DNA of 64,000 nucleotides from an uncultured Bacilli bacterium (GCA_910584165.1 CAJTZU010000005.1:91866-155865), one strand, 5' to 3'. Positions 49,751 through 59,236 are shown, counted from the first letter of the stretch. The notes: generated by a model not told the origin, from the letters alone. Program-made: numbers and translations.

Positions 49751-50403
49751 TAAAACAACTATGTTCAAATGGAAAATCAAGTTATGATGATTTTGGTATT
49801 TATATTAAGGAAAGAAACCCATCTCTTCCTTCTAAAAGAAAAAATAGTCAGACTGTTCCAGGAATGCATGGATCATACGATTTTTCTTCTTTATATGGAG
49901 AGGTAATTTATAATGACAGGACAGTAGAATATAAGTTTGATATTACTGGTTGGGATGTAAATGATTTAGATAATGAAAGAAGAAAAGTATTTGATTGGAT
50001 TATTAATATAAATCAAACAGAAATATTAGATGAATATTCTCCAAATTATCATTGGTTTGGAAGTTATAGTGATGGAAGTTGGAAGGAAAATGCAGAACAA
50101 GGAACTTTAACAGTAAAATTTTTAGTTTATCCTTTTGCAATTGCTAACATTCCAACTGAAAAGAACTTCAATGTTACTGGAAATATTAATCAGTCAATTA
50201 TTATTGAAAATAATAGTAGCCATAGAGTTATACCCAAAATTATCACAGATAATAATGTAACAGTTACTAAAGACGGAAAAAGTATTACTTTAACGCAAGG
50301 AGAATGGGAAGTAGACAATTTCTATTTGGAGAAGGGTGAAAATACTTTAATACTTAATGGAAATGCTAATGTATGTTTCAAATATACGGAGGAGGTATTT
50401 TAA
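49747..50403 (+). CDS. Distal tail protein (Dit)
   Basis: 218 residues from the ATG at 49747, overlapping the tape measure stop. YDDFGIYIKERNPSLPSKRKN, TVPGMHGSYDFSSLYGE and VEYKFDITGWDVNDLDNERRK are the Dit/siphovirus tail signatures. Forms the hub at the tail end. Confidence 0.86.
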   Translation: MIKQLCSNGKSSYDDFGIYIKERNPSLPSKRKNSQTVPGMHGSYDFSSLYGEVIYNDRTVEYKFDITGWDVNDLDNERRKVFDWIININQTEILDEYSPNYHWFGSYSDGSWKENAEQGTLTVKFLVYPFAIANIPTEKNFNVTGNINQSIIIENNSSHRVIPKIITDNNVTVTKDGKSITLTQGEWEVDNFYLEKGENTLILNGNANVCFKYTEEVF

Positions 50404-52115
50404 TGTATGATGTATATGTTATAAATAATGGAATCCAAAGTTTGATTCATACTGATAATGTAATTAGTAAGGATAAAGGTCTAAAGATAACTAATGCGAA
50501 AATAGTGGAAGGGATTAATTCAATTAATTCCTTTTCTTTTACTATTTTTCCAAGTAATCCTAGATTTAATGAATTATTCTCCTATACTACTGAAATCATG
50601 GTAAAAAATACAAGGCTCAATAAAATAGTTTTTTATGGAAGAATTATTAAACCAAAGGTAGCAATGGAGAGTAACGGAAAGTATTCTAAAACAATTGAAT
50701 GTGAAGATAGAATGGGTTATCTTCGTGATTCTTTAATGGATTATTTGCCAGAGCAATATTGGAATATAAAAAATACTACTTATAATACAGACGGAAGTAT
50801 TAATAGACGTGGTGTATTAGAGTATGTTTTAGATATTCACAATAAAAAACAACCTATAAATAAAAGAATTTATATGGGAGAAGTTACAATGCAAGATTCT
50901 AGTGATGAGTTATACTTTGGAATGCAACAACAAAAAAATGCCTTTGATACTTTAAAAGAAAAATTAATAGAGCATTTAGGAGGAGAATTATATTTAAGAG
51001 AGGATTCCGATGGAAAACTTTATTTAGACTATAAACCAGAAATGGGAGAAATTAAGACTACTAAAATAGCACTTAAAAGAAACCTTCAAAAGTTATCCAA
51101 AGAATCCGATCCTACTGCATTCATAACTAGGTTATATCCATTAGGAAGTAAAATTAAAAAACAAGTAGTAGAAAATGACGGAAATGTTACAGAAGTAGAA
51201 ACAGATGAAAGAATTACTTGTGCAGAAGCTAACGGTGGCATTCCATATATAGATGATGAGGAAGGAATCGCAATGTATGGTATTATCGAAGGCTATAAAA
51301 TATATGACCATGTGGTTTATCCTTCTACACTACTAAATCATGGCAGAGTCTTTTTAGCTACAAATAATAAAGTAAAACAGAAACATGTAATTACTGCTTT
51401 AGATTTATCTACCATTGGATTAGATATTGATTCGTTTGAAGTAGGAAATTATCATCCTATTATAAATGATTTATTAGGTATCAATGATACTTTAAGAATT
51501 ATAAAGAAAACAACTAATCTTAATTCTCCAGAAACGTCTCAATTAGAAGTCGGAGATAAATATGCAACTCTGACAGAATTACAGTTAAAACGAGAGACTG
51601 CTATGAAGAATCAATTTAATGAGCGTATTGAAACAGTAGAAAATAATGTTTCTTATAATGTCTTAAAAACAAGTGAATATTTAACTTCATTAATAAATCA
51701 GTTTGCTGATAGAATTGAACAAATGATAGGTAAAACAACCGTTACTATTAAAGATTTTGAAACATACAAAACAGAAGTAAGTACTAAATTTACCCAATCG
51801 AAAGACTCTTTCGATTTTTTGTTTACTAACATTCAAGAATCTATTACTAATTTGAATGGTATTGTTTCTACCAATCAGAATCAAATGGTTAAATATATTC
51901 GTTTTGAAGATGGAAATATCATATTGGGGTTGGTAGGTAATGAAATTTTACTAAAGCAGTCTCACGATAGAATCTCATTTTTACAAAATAATATAGAAGT
52001 TGCTTATTTTTCCAATAGTAAATTATATGTTACCGAAGCAGAGTTCACAAATGGTCTAACTGTATTTAATTTGAAATTTACAAAAGAGGCTAACAATTCA
52101 ATAACGATAGGATAG
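50403..52115 (+). CDS. Tail-associated lysin/endopeptidase (Tal, gp18-like)
   Basis: 570 residues from the ATG at 50403 (GGAGGAGG upstream; shares its first base with the Dit stop). IVEGINSINSFSFTIFPSNPRF and TRLNKIVFYGRIIKPKVAMES, then SDPTAFITRLYPLGSKIK, define the phage tail endopeptidase domain (about 1-370), followed by a coiled coil (NQFNERIETVENNVS) and a C-terminal beta part. Base of the tail tip. Confidence 0.85.
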   Translation: MYDVYVINNGIQSLIHTDNVISKDKGLKITNAKIVEGINSINSFSFTIFPSNPRFNELFSYTTEIMVKNTRLNKIVFYGRIIKPKVAMESNGKYSKTIECEDRMGYLRDSLMDYLPEQYWNIKNTTYNTDGSINRRGVLEYVLDIHNKKQPINKRIYMGEVTMQDSSDELYFGMQQQKNAFDTLKEKLIEHLGGELYLREDSDGKLYLDYKPEMGEIKTTKIALKRNLQKLSKESDPTAFITRLYPLGSKIKKQVVENDGNVTEVETDERITCAEANGGIPYIDDEEGIAMYGIIEGYKIYDHVVYPSTLLNHGRVFLATNNKVKQKHVITALDLSTIGLDIDSFEVGNYHPIINDLLGINDTLRIIKKTTNLNSPETSQLEVGDKYATLTELQLKRETAMKNQFNERIETVENNVSYNVLKTSEYLTSLINQFADRIEQMIGKTTVTIKDFETYKTEVSTKFTQSKDSFDFLFTNIQESITNLNGIVSTNQNQMVKYIRFEDGNIILGLVGNEILLKQSHDRISFLQNNIEVAYFSNSKLYVTEAEFTNGLTVFNLKFTKEANNSITIG

Positions 52116-52125
52116 GAGGTAATGT

Positions 52126-53845
52126 ATGGGAACAATTTCAGCAAGTAAGTCTATCACTATTAAAGGTGTAGGTACTTTTACTAAAAAAAGAATTTTCTAG
52201 TAACCAGGATAACAACAATGTTGCTCTTAATACATCACCAGTAACAGCTAAAGCAACATTGACTAAAGGAACTGGTTCTTTTTCTTATTCTACAAGACAA
52301 GGAACATTGTATATTTTGTGGCATGATAATAAAAATAACACAGATACCTTATGGGATTCTATGGATGTTAAGAAATTGATGGAAGGTAGTGTATCCATTA
52401 GTGCTACTAAAAATGTCGCACATAACGATGATGGTTCATTAAGTGGGTATGCTATTGCCAAATGGACTAAAGCCTCTGGTGGAAGTCAGTATGCTCCAGC
52501 TAGTGGTACAGTAGCAACAGATACAAAGAAATTTGATACTATCGCTAGAGCTAGTGTCCCAACTTTATCTGTATCACAAGCAACACTAGGATCTACAAAA
52601 GTTGTAATAAATACAAATAAAAAAGCTGACTTTTTTAATCATAAATTAAGCTATAGTGTTAATGGTTCAGCAGAAATTGAAATAGCCACCAATGTAGTAG
52701 ATAGTTTTGAATGGATACCAGTTTTATCAATTGCTAATAATTTTACAAATGCTATAGATGGCGAGATAGTAATAAAATGTAAGACCTTTAATGGTACTAC
52801 ACAAATAGGTGAAACAAAAGAAGTAAAGTTAAAAGTTCTTATTCCAGATAGTGTAAAACCGTCTATTAGTAAGGTTGCTTTAGAGGAATTATCAGATGTT
52901 ATGAAAGCAAAAAATTGGGGAGTTTACGTTCAAAATCATTCTAAAATTAAAGGAAAAGTTACTGCAGTAGGTTCGTATGGATCTGTGATTAATTCTTATA
53001 CAATTAAAATCAATAATGAATTATTTGTTGAATCAGAATTTGAAACATCCATTATAACGATAGTTAATCCAACAATAGATGTGACTGTAGTAGATTCTAG
53101 AGGAAGAAAAGCTACCTATCAAGCAAGTGTCCCAGTTTTAGCTTATGAATTCCCTAGTATTACAGAATTTGTTGTTAATAGAAATATAACAACGAATACT
53201 AAAATGGACGTATCGTTTAAATGTAAACATTATAAGGTAAATGGAAAAAATACAAAAAAGTTTGTTCTTTTCTATAAAAAAACAAAGGATACTAATTATA
53301 CTAGTTTAACAATTACTAATGTTTCTGCAGAATCTACAACAAACGATTACATTATATATAAAGGAAGTACACAGTTGACAATAACAACAGGTGATTCCTA
53401 TCAAGCATATTTAGTAGTAACGGATGCTTTTAAGGATGTTTCTTCTACTGTTAAAGATGTAAATACAGTATTTAAACTTTTTAATATAACTGCAGATAAA
53501 AAATATTTTGCAGTTGGAAAATTGCATGAAGAAGTTGGTTATAATGAATTCGCAGTACCACAACTACATCTGGCAAATATTTATAGAAAAGATGGAAATT
53601 ATCAAGGAGCATTTTTAAGTTGCCCTAATATTAATAGTGGGAAAATGACTTACAATAGTGGAAATAAAACATTAGAATATCAAAATGGAAGTAGTAATCA
53701 CAAGATACCAGTAATAACTGGGGATATGATGCCATACTATGCTGTCAAAAGTGGTTCTCTAGTGCAATTGAAAAATGCAAGTGGTGGGAACTTATTTCCA
53801 GTTGTGGAAACTGATTATGTTGTTGTTGGTACATTCACAGAATAG
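52126..53845 (+). CDS. DUF859-type siphovirus tail protein, frameshifted at an A7 run
   Basis: The start MGTISASKSITIKGVGTFTK (ATG 52126, GGAGG upstream) is closed by TAG at 52198, but dropping one A from the run at 52183-52189 joins it to KEFSSNQDNNNVALNTSPVT and the 528-codon frame that follows. That part has TKGTGSFSYSTRQGTLYILW and two Ig-like regions, the DUF859 pattern of tail proteins. A real mutation, a sequence error, or slippage at the A-run all fit. The C-terminus ends GNLFPVVETDYVVVGTFTE. Confidence 0.7.
52183..52189 (+). other. A7 homopolymer at the frameshift
   Basis: Seven A; six would give an open frame across the whole DUF859-type gene. A known type of site for polymerase slippage and for indel mutation or error. 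Confidence 0.7.
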
Positions 53846-53857
53846 GAGGAAAAAAAG

Positions 53858-54005
<148 letters not shown>

Positions 54006-54013
<8 letters not shown>

Positions 54014-54434
54014 TGTAGTGAATAGAAAAGATGGAAGACTATGGTCTAGTACTGGCATCGTTCATAGTAATAAAAAATTGTCGGAGGTTTTGAATTTTTT
54101 GCTTGGTGAAGTTTTATTTGAAAATGGAAACGGAGAGTCTGGCAATATAACACTTTCAGAAACGTCCTCTAATTTTAGACAGATGGAAATTTTTTATAAG
54201 AGTTCTGATAACACCTGGAGTTCAGTTAAATTGGATTACCCAAATGGTAAAAGAGCTTATTTGTCAGCTGGTTGGTCTTCTGCAACGTTATATCATAAAT
54301 CAAAGATAATAAGCATTGACGGAAACAAAATAACGAATCAGTCTTTTAATACATCGGCGATAGCAAATAATAAAAGTCCAACTACTACATCAGACAACTT
54401 AATTCTTATTACAAAGGTAGTGGGGCATAGATAA
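54006..54434 (+). CDS. Short receptor-binding-like tail protein A
   Basis: 142 residues, GAGGTG upstream. N-terminus VVNRKDGRLWSSTGIVHSNKKLSEVL is shared with the next gene; the C-terminal part (LFENGNGESGNITLSETSSNF, KSSDNTWSSVKLDY) resembles phage tail fibre domains. Likely a modular host-binding protein: a conserved docking end and a variable tip. Confidence 0.62.
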
Positions 54435-54448
54435 CTAAATAAAATTTT

Positions 54449-54886
54449 ATGGCTACAAAGGATGTAATTGTAAGAAAAGATGGTCGGTATTGGGATTCAA
54501 GGTGCATTGTTCATCAAAATAAAAAGTTAAGTGAATATTTAAAGGACACAGGTTGGAAAAATTTAACATTAGCTACAGGAGTAAAAGAGGGGACTTTATG
54601 TGGAACTCCACAATATAGGAAAATTGGAAATCATGTGTTTATACGTGGAAGTATTTCCTTCACTTTATCGGATTCAACTTTCATTTTTGCAACTTTACCA
54701 GAAACATATAGACCAAAGAATATTATTTATAGAATGTGTTCTACAGGTGGAAATAGGATAGCAAGATTAGGAGTAAGGGCAGATGGAAGTATGTTTATTG
54801 ATTGGATTTTTAATCTGAATGGAACAACTAAATTTACAGGATCAATTACTTGGTTAGATATAAATATCGATTTTTTTATAGATTAG
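54449..54886 (+). CDS. Short receptor-binding-like tail protein B
   Basis: 145 residues. The N-terminus (VIVRKDGRYWDSRCIVHQNK, then LSEYL) matches protein A; the C-terminus (KEGTLCGTPQYRKIGNHVFIRGSISFTL, FATLPETYRPK) is a different, common receptor-binding head pattern. There is no good ribosome site, only AAATAAAATTTT, so translation may depend on the gene before it. Tandem paralogues with different tips suggest two binding specificities. Confidence 0.62.
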   Translation: MATKDVIVRKDGRYWDSRCIVHQNKKLSEYLKDTGWKNLTLATGVKEGTLCGTPQYRKIGNHVFIRGSISFTLSDSTFIFATLPETYRPKNIIYRMCSTGGNRIARLGVRADGSMFIDWIFNLNGTTKFTGSITWLDINIDFFID

Positions 54887-54897
54887 GTGGTGAGAAA

Positions 54898-55143
54898 ATG
54901 GAAAATAAATTTGAAAAAGAAGTACTCGAAAGATTAATAAAAATAGAAACAAAAATAGACGATTACAAAGAAATTAAAAAAGATGCATCTGCAGCATTGA
55001 ATTTGTCAAAAGAAAATGAAAAAGAAATAACTGAAATTCAAGATAAAATAAAGTGGCTTTCTAGAACAATAGGAGCCACAATTATAACAGGACTAATAGG
55101 TCTTGTTTTTATTTTAATAAAAATTGGAATGGGTATTAATTAA
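54898..55143 (+). CDS. Haemolysin XhlA-like protein
   Basis: 81 residues from the ATG at 54898 (AGGTGGTGAG). A coiled coil (EVLERLIKIETKIDDYKEIK) then a C-terminal membrane helix (ATIITGLIGLVFILIKIG): the XhlA layout, which works with a holin for lysis. Confidence 0.82.
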   Translation: MENKFEKEVLERLIKIETKIDDYKEIKKDASAALNLSKENEKEITEIQDKIKWLSRTIGATIITGLIGLVFILIKIGMGIN

Positions 55144-55159
55144 AGAAAGAAGGTAAATT

Positions 55160-55507
55160 ATGATAAATGATATTTTAACACTTATTTATATGATGAGCAT
55201 TTTAGGAATTTCTATTGTAGTAAATACAGTATTAGGAACTGTTATTGCAAAAAGAAATTTAAAGTTTGATAAGAAAAAATTAAAATCTGGGCTAATTAAA
55301 TCTGTAGTGGTTTGTGTGTCAGTAATTGCATTTTGCTTAACACTGGAGCTATTGCCTTATATTTTATCGAGAGTTGAAATTAAATTGCCAGAAGAAGTAA
55401 TTACAACTATCGAACTGCTAACAATATTTTTAACTGCCTATGTGAAATATGCAAAAGATATATTTGAAAAAATAAAATTATTATTAAATCAAAAGGAGAG
55501 TGAATAG
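55160..55507 (+). CDS. Phage holin
   Basis: 115 residues, GAAGGT upstream. Three hydrophobic segments (about 4-27, 48-68, 84-98) and a charged C-terminus. Position between XhlA and the endolysin makes holin the best call. Forms the membrane pores that release the endolysin. Confidence 0.8.
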   Translation: MINDILTLIYMMSILGISIVVNTVLGTVIAKRNLKFDKKKLKSGLIKSVVVCVSVIAFCLTLELLPYILSRVEIKLPEEVITTIELLTIFLTAYVKYAKDIFEKIKLLLNQKESE

Positions 55508-55509
55508 TT

Positions 55510-56292
55510 ATGAAGGTAAAAGACTTTGTAGCAAAAGCAAAGGAGATAGTAAATAAGTATAAAACATTATATGTTTTAGGGTCTTTTGGATCTCCAATGA
55601 CATCAGAAAGGAAAAAATATTTTATTAATAAAAGTTCTTACAATAAAAAAAGAAGCACTATGATTAATAAAGCTTCTTCCGATACATTTGGTTTTGACTG
55701 TGTTTGTTTGATTAAAGGGATTCTTTGGGGATGGAATGGAAACAAAAATAAACCTCATGGTGGCGCTATTTATAAATCTAATGGGATTCCAGACTTTGGT
55801 TCAGATGAAGCAATTAATCTTTGCACCAATGTATCTTCTAATTTTTCTAAAATAGAAGAGGGAGAAATAGTATGGATGAAAGGTCATGTTGGAATCTACA
55901 TCGGCAGTAGTGAGGTGATAGAGTGTTCACCTGCCTTCAAAAATAAAGTACAAATAACTAAATTATTCCAAAGAAAGTGGTTAAAACATGGAAAATTAAA
56001 ATATATTGATTATAGTGGTAATATTGAAAACAAACCTATTACTAATTCTTCATCTAGTACCCCTAGTTCAAACGAAAAGCCTATTACTAATGTAAATATA
56101 CAATATTATCCTAAATCAAATTATAAAGGCACTTCTATTGTTACAGCACTTGCTCAATTAAATATAAATCATTCATATAGTTATAGAGCAAAGATAGCTG
56201 CTAAAAATGGAATCACTGGTTATAGAGGTTCAGCAGTACAGAATACAAAAATGCTCAATTTACTAAAAGAAGGAAAATTAAAGAAGGTCTAG
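55510..56292 (+). CDS. Endolysin (NlpC/P60-like, C-terminal wall-binding repeat)
   Basis: 260 residues. Cys64 in FGFDCVCLIKG and His126 in MKGHVGIYIG are the catalytic pair of the NlpC/P60 (amidase or peptidase) fold. After a Ser/Pro linker, SIVTALAQLNINHSYSYRAKIAAKNGITGY...NTKMLNLLKEGKLKK is the wall-binding repeat seen in Clostridium phage endolysins. Cleaves host peptidoglycan. No signal peptide, so holin-dependent. Confidence 0.85.
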   Translation: MKVKDFVAKAKEIVNKYKTLYVLGSFGSPMTSERKKYFINKSSYNKKRSTMINKASSDTFGFDCVCLIKGILWGWNGNKNKPHGGAIYKSNGIPDFGSDEAINLCTNVSSNFSKIEEGEIVWMKGHVGIYIGSSEVIECSPAFKNKVQITKLFQRKWLKHGKLKYIDYSGNIENKPITNSSSSTPSSNEKPITNVNIQYYPKSNYKGTSIVTALAQLNINHSYSYRAKIAAKNGITGYRGSAVQNTKMLNLLKEGKLKKV

Positions 56293-56297
56293 GAACG

Positions 56298-56340
56298 GTA
56301 TTGAACAGTATTGAACGCTACTTCGACAAATATCGACAAA
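56298..56340. repeat. 10-bp repeats before the terminal cargo gene
   Basis: GTATTGAAC at 56298 and 56308, then TCGACAAA at 56323 and 56333, each a 10-bp period. Directly before a TATAAT (56350-56355). They look like activator or repressor sites; no good -35 is present. Confidence 0.5.
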
Positions 56341-56379
56341 GATACAATATATAATACATTCTTCGAGAGGGGGAGTATT

Positions 56380-56529
56380 ATGTACGAAGTATTAAAAGAT
56401 ATTGAATTAGAAGAGTTTATTAATGGATATTTTTCTATTTGTAAGCAAGATATATTTAAAGTATCTTGTATTGAATATGAAAATAAAAAAGAATATTTAA
56501 TTAATGAACATTATTTATTTATAATTTAA
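56380..56529 (+). CDS. 49-residue terminal cargo protein
   Basis: ATG at 56380 with AGGGGGAG upstream; MYEVLKDIELEEFINGYFSI and a Tyr/Ile-rich end. Flanked by its own TATAAT region and a terminator, between lysis and attR, so it fits the moron pattern. Function unknown. Confidence 0.55.
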   Translation: MYEVLKDIELEEFINGYFSICKQDIFKVSCIEYENKKEYLINEHYLFII

Positions 56530-56532
56530 AAA

Positions 56533-56562
56533 GGTCTAGTCATTATGACTAGGCTCTTTTTA
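56533..56562 (+). terminator. Terminator at the right end of the prophage
   Basis: GGTCTAGTCA / TGACTAGGCT (two G-T pairs), TTA loop, then CTCTTTTTAT. Confidence 0.75.
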
Positions 56563-56570
56563 TTTGTAAA

Positions 56571-56592
56571 AAAATTACTCTAAAATTACTCC
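56571..56592. repeat. Putative integrase arm-type sites, right
   Basis: AAAATTACTCT (56571-56581) and AAAATTACTCC (56582-56592), the same 11-mers as at the left end. A related inverted copy, aggagtaaaaat, lies at 56620-56632. Confidence 0.6.
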
Positions 56593-56649
56593 GAAGTGGG
56601 TGTAATTTGTGGAAAAATAGGAGTAAAAATGGAAAATACAAACAAAAAA

Positions 56650-56676
56650 AGCCTTGTTTTCAAAGACTTTTATTTC
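56650..56676 (-). terminator. Terminator of tRNA-Lys, phage-supplied
   Basis: On the minus strand AGTC-U-UUG / CAAGGCU (bulge and one G-T pair) with an A4 loop, then seven T. It lies on the phage side of the core, replacing the displaced host terminator. Confidence 0.55.
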
Positions 56677-56679
56677 AAC

Positions 56680-56696
56680 AATGGTGTCCCCTTAGG
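56680..56696. repeat. attR core
   Basis: aatggtgtccccttagg, the right copy of the 17-bp att core, overlapping the tRNA-Lys 3' end. Confidence 0.9.
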
Positions 56697-56757
56697 GGCT
56701 CGAACCCTAGACCCACAGATTAAGAGTCTGTTGCTCTACCAACTGAGCTAAGGAGAC
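56682..56757 (-). tRNA. tRNA-Lys (CTT)
   Basis: 76 nt with CCA. Acceptor GTCTCCT pairs with AGGGGAC (one G-T pair). The anticodon arm CAGA-CTCTTAA-TCTG gives CTT. The last 15 nt before and including CCA equal the phage att core, so the 3' end may be phage DNA that restores the gene. Confidence 0.95.
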
Positions 56758-56777
56758 ATAACTGATTGACAAGAACC

Positions 56778-56806
56778 ATTATAGCACATCTTTTTTAAGA
56801 TTTCAA
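56778..56806 (-). promoter_or_regulatory. Promoter of tRNA-Lys
   Basis: Minus strand TTGAAA, 17-nt spacer, TATAAT with a TGC extension. Confidence 0.75.
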
Positions 56807-56826
56807 ATATTTCTTGAAAAAAATTA

Positions 56827-56835
56827 TGATATAAT
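56827..56835 (+). promoter_or_regulatory. Extended -10 promoter of the DUF1287 gene
   Basis: TGATATAAT, an exact TGnTATAAT, 15 nt before the ATG; divergent from the tRNA-Lys promoter. Confidence 0.55.
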
Positions 56836-56850
56836 GAAATTGGTGATAAT

Positions 56851-57504
56851 ATGAAAAGACTTTTTCCTTTCTTAATTGTATTTTTAGTACTTGTTTTTAT
56901 TACTTTAGATGCCTTTAAAATAATACCAGATACTGTTTTTTATGATGAGAATTTTGGTTATGAAAGAATAAAAAGTGATTTTGATAAGGATTTAGATTCC
57001 ATTGATGATTATCAAGATATTGTAGAAGGCGCAAGAGAATATGTCTCTAAGAATCCTCCTTATAAGAGTGCCTATTATAAAGGAGGCTATCCAATAGATG
57101 AATATGCTGTTTGTACAGATGTTATTTGGTATGCTTTTAAAAATGCTGGATATGATTTAAAAAGTATGGTAGATGAAGATATTAAAAATCATTTAGATGC
57201 ATATCCAACCATAGATATACCAGATCCAAATATTGACTTTAGAAGAGTTAAAAACTTAAAAATATTTTTTGATAGAAATGCTTTATCTTTAACTACAGAT
57301 ACTAGAAAAAAAGAAGAGTGGCAAGCAGGAGATATTGTTATTTTTGAAGGACATATTGCTATTATATCCGACAAAAGGAATAGAAGAGGAACTCCCTATA
57401 TCATTCATCAAAGTAGAAGACCTAAAAAGGAAGAAGACTTTCTAGTAGAATATTCTAGTTATCATAAAATATTAGGGCATTATAGATTTCATCCTTCTAA
57501 CTAA
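56851..57504 (+). CDS. DUF1287 exported protein (NlpC/P60-like)
   Basis: 217 residues. An N-terminal membrane segment or uncleaved signal (about 4-20) leads to a domain with Cys in EYAVCTDVIWYAFKNAGYDL, His in IFEGHIAIISD and IIHQSRRP. This Cys-His arrangement and AGDIVIF match DUF1287, a papain-like NlpC/P60 relative. Peptidoglycan or another peptide bond may be its substrate; unproven. GGTGAT before the ATG. Confidence 0.75.
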   Translation: MKRLFPFLIVFLVLVFITLDAFKIIPDTVFYDENFGYERIKSDFDKDLDSIDDYQDIVEGAREYVSKNPPYKSAYYKGGYPIDEYAVCTDVIWYAFKNAGYDLKSMVDEDIKNHLDAYPTIDIPDPNIDFRRVKNLKIFFDRNALSLTTDTRKKEEWQAGDIVIFEGHIAIISDKRNRRGTPYIIHQSRRPKKEEDFLVEYSSYHKILGHYRFHPSN

Positions 57505-57512
57505 ATAATTAC

Positions 57513-57541
57513 TTGCATTACGACATTATTTTTAGTATAAT
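57513..57541 (+). promoter_or_regulatory. Promoter of the pilin-VWA gene
   Basis: TTGCAT (57513-57518), 17-nt spacer, TATAAT (57536-57541). Confidence 0.75.
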
Positions 57542-57578
57542 TTTTTTAGGATAAGGAAGTTTAAATATGAGGTGCAAT

Positions 57579-59204
57579 ATGAAGAAAAGAAAAAACGGAT
57601 TTACGTTAGTTGAATTACTTGCAGTATTAGTTATTTTAGCATTATTAATATTACTTGCAGGTAGTGCTGTTATTAGATTAATTAATGGATTAGAAAAAGA
57701 TGATGATTCTAACGAATTATATAAATCTAGAAGAAAGACTGTAGAGAATGCAGCAGAACAATGGTCACTTGATAACTTGGATAAGTTTGATGATGTAGAA
57801 GGGAAAAAAATCACAGTTGGATTGGATGTAGTTTTTTTGCTAGATTTCTCTGGTAGTATGAATTCAAAAATTAATGGTAGTATCAAATTGAAATCAGAAG
57901 GGATGATTGATGCATTAAATGAAGCATTAAAGATTTTACGTGAAAATGATGATAATAGAGTTGGCTATGTTGCTTTTAGTGGTCAATGTATTTTAAATTC
58001 GTCTGGAAATTGTATTAATGGTAATTTAAATTCGAAGGATAGATCTATATTAGCAAAAAAGAATTTAACTCCTGTTAGCCAATTAAAAGATTTAACTATT
58101 TCTTGTACTCAAAACTCGGGATATGAATGCTATGTTTATAATTTAGATTCTCAAAAAGTAAAGGTTGTTGGTGGCACTTATACACAATTAGGAATACAAA
58201 CAGCAGCTGAAATGTTAATGAATGCTGATAATAGCAAAGGTAGAATCCCAGTTATTATACTTTTGACAGATGGAGAACCTAGTGTAGGTATTGATGATCA
58301 AACTGACTTTTTAGCAGCTAGTAAAGAAGTTTTGCTTCAAAAAAAGAATGCAAATGTTGGTACAGGTGTTTATACTTGGTGTTTAAGTTCAGAAACTCAT
58401 AGTGTAAAGTCTACTTATTATAGTGGTTCTTGTATAAATACTTCTCATAGTGCTGAAGAAGCCACTAAAAAATCATCTATAATGCTTTGGAATGTTATTA
58501 GTTCTGCAAAATCATTAGAAAAATATATTTCAGATTCATATGGAACAGACATGTATTTTTACACAATAGGATTAGGATTAACTTCAAAACTTGGGCAATT
58601 TATAATTAATCCTAATTCAGAAAATTTAGCTAATCTTTCTACTAGCGCGTCGGAAAAAAATTCTATAAAAGAAGAAATTAAAAGAGTCGAAAAAAAGATA
58701 GGATTAACAACTGCTCAATGTAGTGAACGGATTGATCCTTCAAAATATAGTTATTCTCAAAGAGTTCCATATAATACAAAATGGAATGAGAATTTTGAAA
58801 ACTTATATGATCAATTATGGCATTTAGATATTGGCGCACAACTCTATAATGATATTTCTAAAAAACAAAATTATAATTATGTGAAAGGCTCTTTTAACAC
58901 AAGTAGTTTGGATGAATTGACTAAGATTTTTAAGCAAATTGCACAAGATATCACAGAAGCAACTAAAGTGACTACGGTTTGTGTTACTTTAGATGAACTG
59001 TTAAGGGGTGGATATCTAAATGATAATGCTCCAAAGAATCTAAAAATAAAGGAAAGTGATTTAAAAAATCATTATGTGCGTGTTAGTATACATGAAGCAA
59101 CTAAGCAATATGGATATCATTATCTTAATAATGAAACTGAGCAAGAATTAGTAAAGGAATGTAAACAATATATTGATGCTCATAGTGGTCAAACATCAAA
59201 TTAA
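57579..59204 (+). CDS. Prepilin-like protein with von Willebrand A domain
   Basis: 541 residues from the ATG at 57579 (AGGTG upstream); the ATG at 57567 is in frame but lies upstream of that site. KKRKNGFTLVELLAVLVILAL is a class III prepilin leader with Gly7 cleavage and Glu5 of the mature protein, then the N-terminal pilin helix. From about 78, VGLDVVFLLDFSGSMNS gives the VWA MIDAS (DxSxS at 89-93), with TYTQLGIQTAAEML and VIILLTDGEPSVG as further MIDAS residues. Many Cys in the inserted loops (ILNSSGNCIN, SCTQNSGYEC). A pilus-tip or surface adhesin is likely. No other pilus gene is present in the window. Its stop is next to the spoVA promoter. Confidence 0.82.
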   Translation: MKKRKNGFTLVELLAVLVILALLILLAGSAVIRLINGLEKDDDSNELYKSRRKTVENAAEQWSLDNLDKFDDVEGKKITVGLDVVFLLDFSGSMNSKINGSIKLKSEGMIDALNEALKILRENDDNRVGYVAFSGQCILNSSGNCINGNLNSKDRSILAKKNLTPVSQLKDLTISCTQNSGYECYVYNLDSQKVKVVGGTYTQLGIQTAAEMLMNADNSKGRIPVIILLTDGEPSVGIDDQTDFLAASKEVLLQKKNANVGTGVYTWCLSSETHSVKSTYYSGSCINTSHSAEEATKKSSIMLWNVISSAKSLEKYISDSYGTDMYFYTIGLGLTSKLGQFIINPNSENLANLSTSASEKNSIKEEIKRVEKKIGLTTAQCSERIDPSKYSYSQRVPYNTKWNENFENLYDQLWHLDIGAQLYNDISKKQNYNYVKGSFNTSSLDELTKIFKQIAQDITEATKVTTVCVTLDELLRGGYLNDNAPKNLKIKESDLKNHYVRVSIHEATKQYGYHYLNNETEQELVKECKQYIDAHSGQTSN

Positions 59205-59206
59205 AA

Positions 59207-59236
59207 GTATAAAAAATAATCTCTTATTCCATACTA
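59207..59236 (+). promoter_or_regulatory. Sigma-G promoter of the spoVA operon
   Basis: GTATA (59207-59211), an 18-nt spacer and CATACTA (59230-59236) match the Bacillus sigma-G consensus GYATR-N18-CATnnTA. The -10 lies in the loop of the terminator hairpin at 59221-59255. Start of transcription would fall just upstream of the AGGAGG of spoVAC. Confidence 0.72.
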
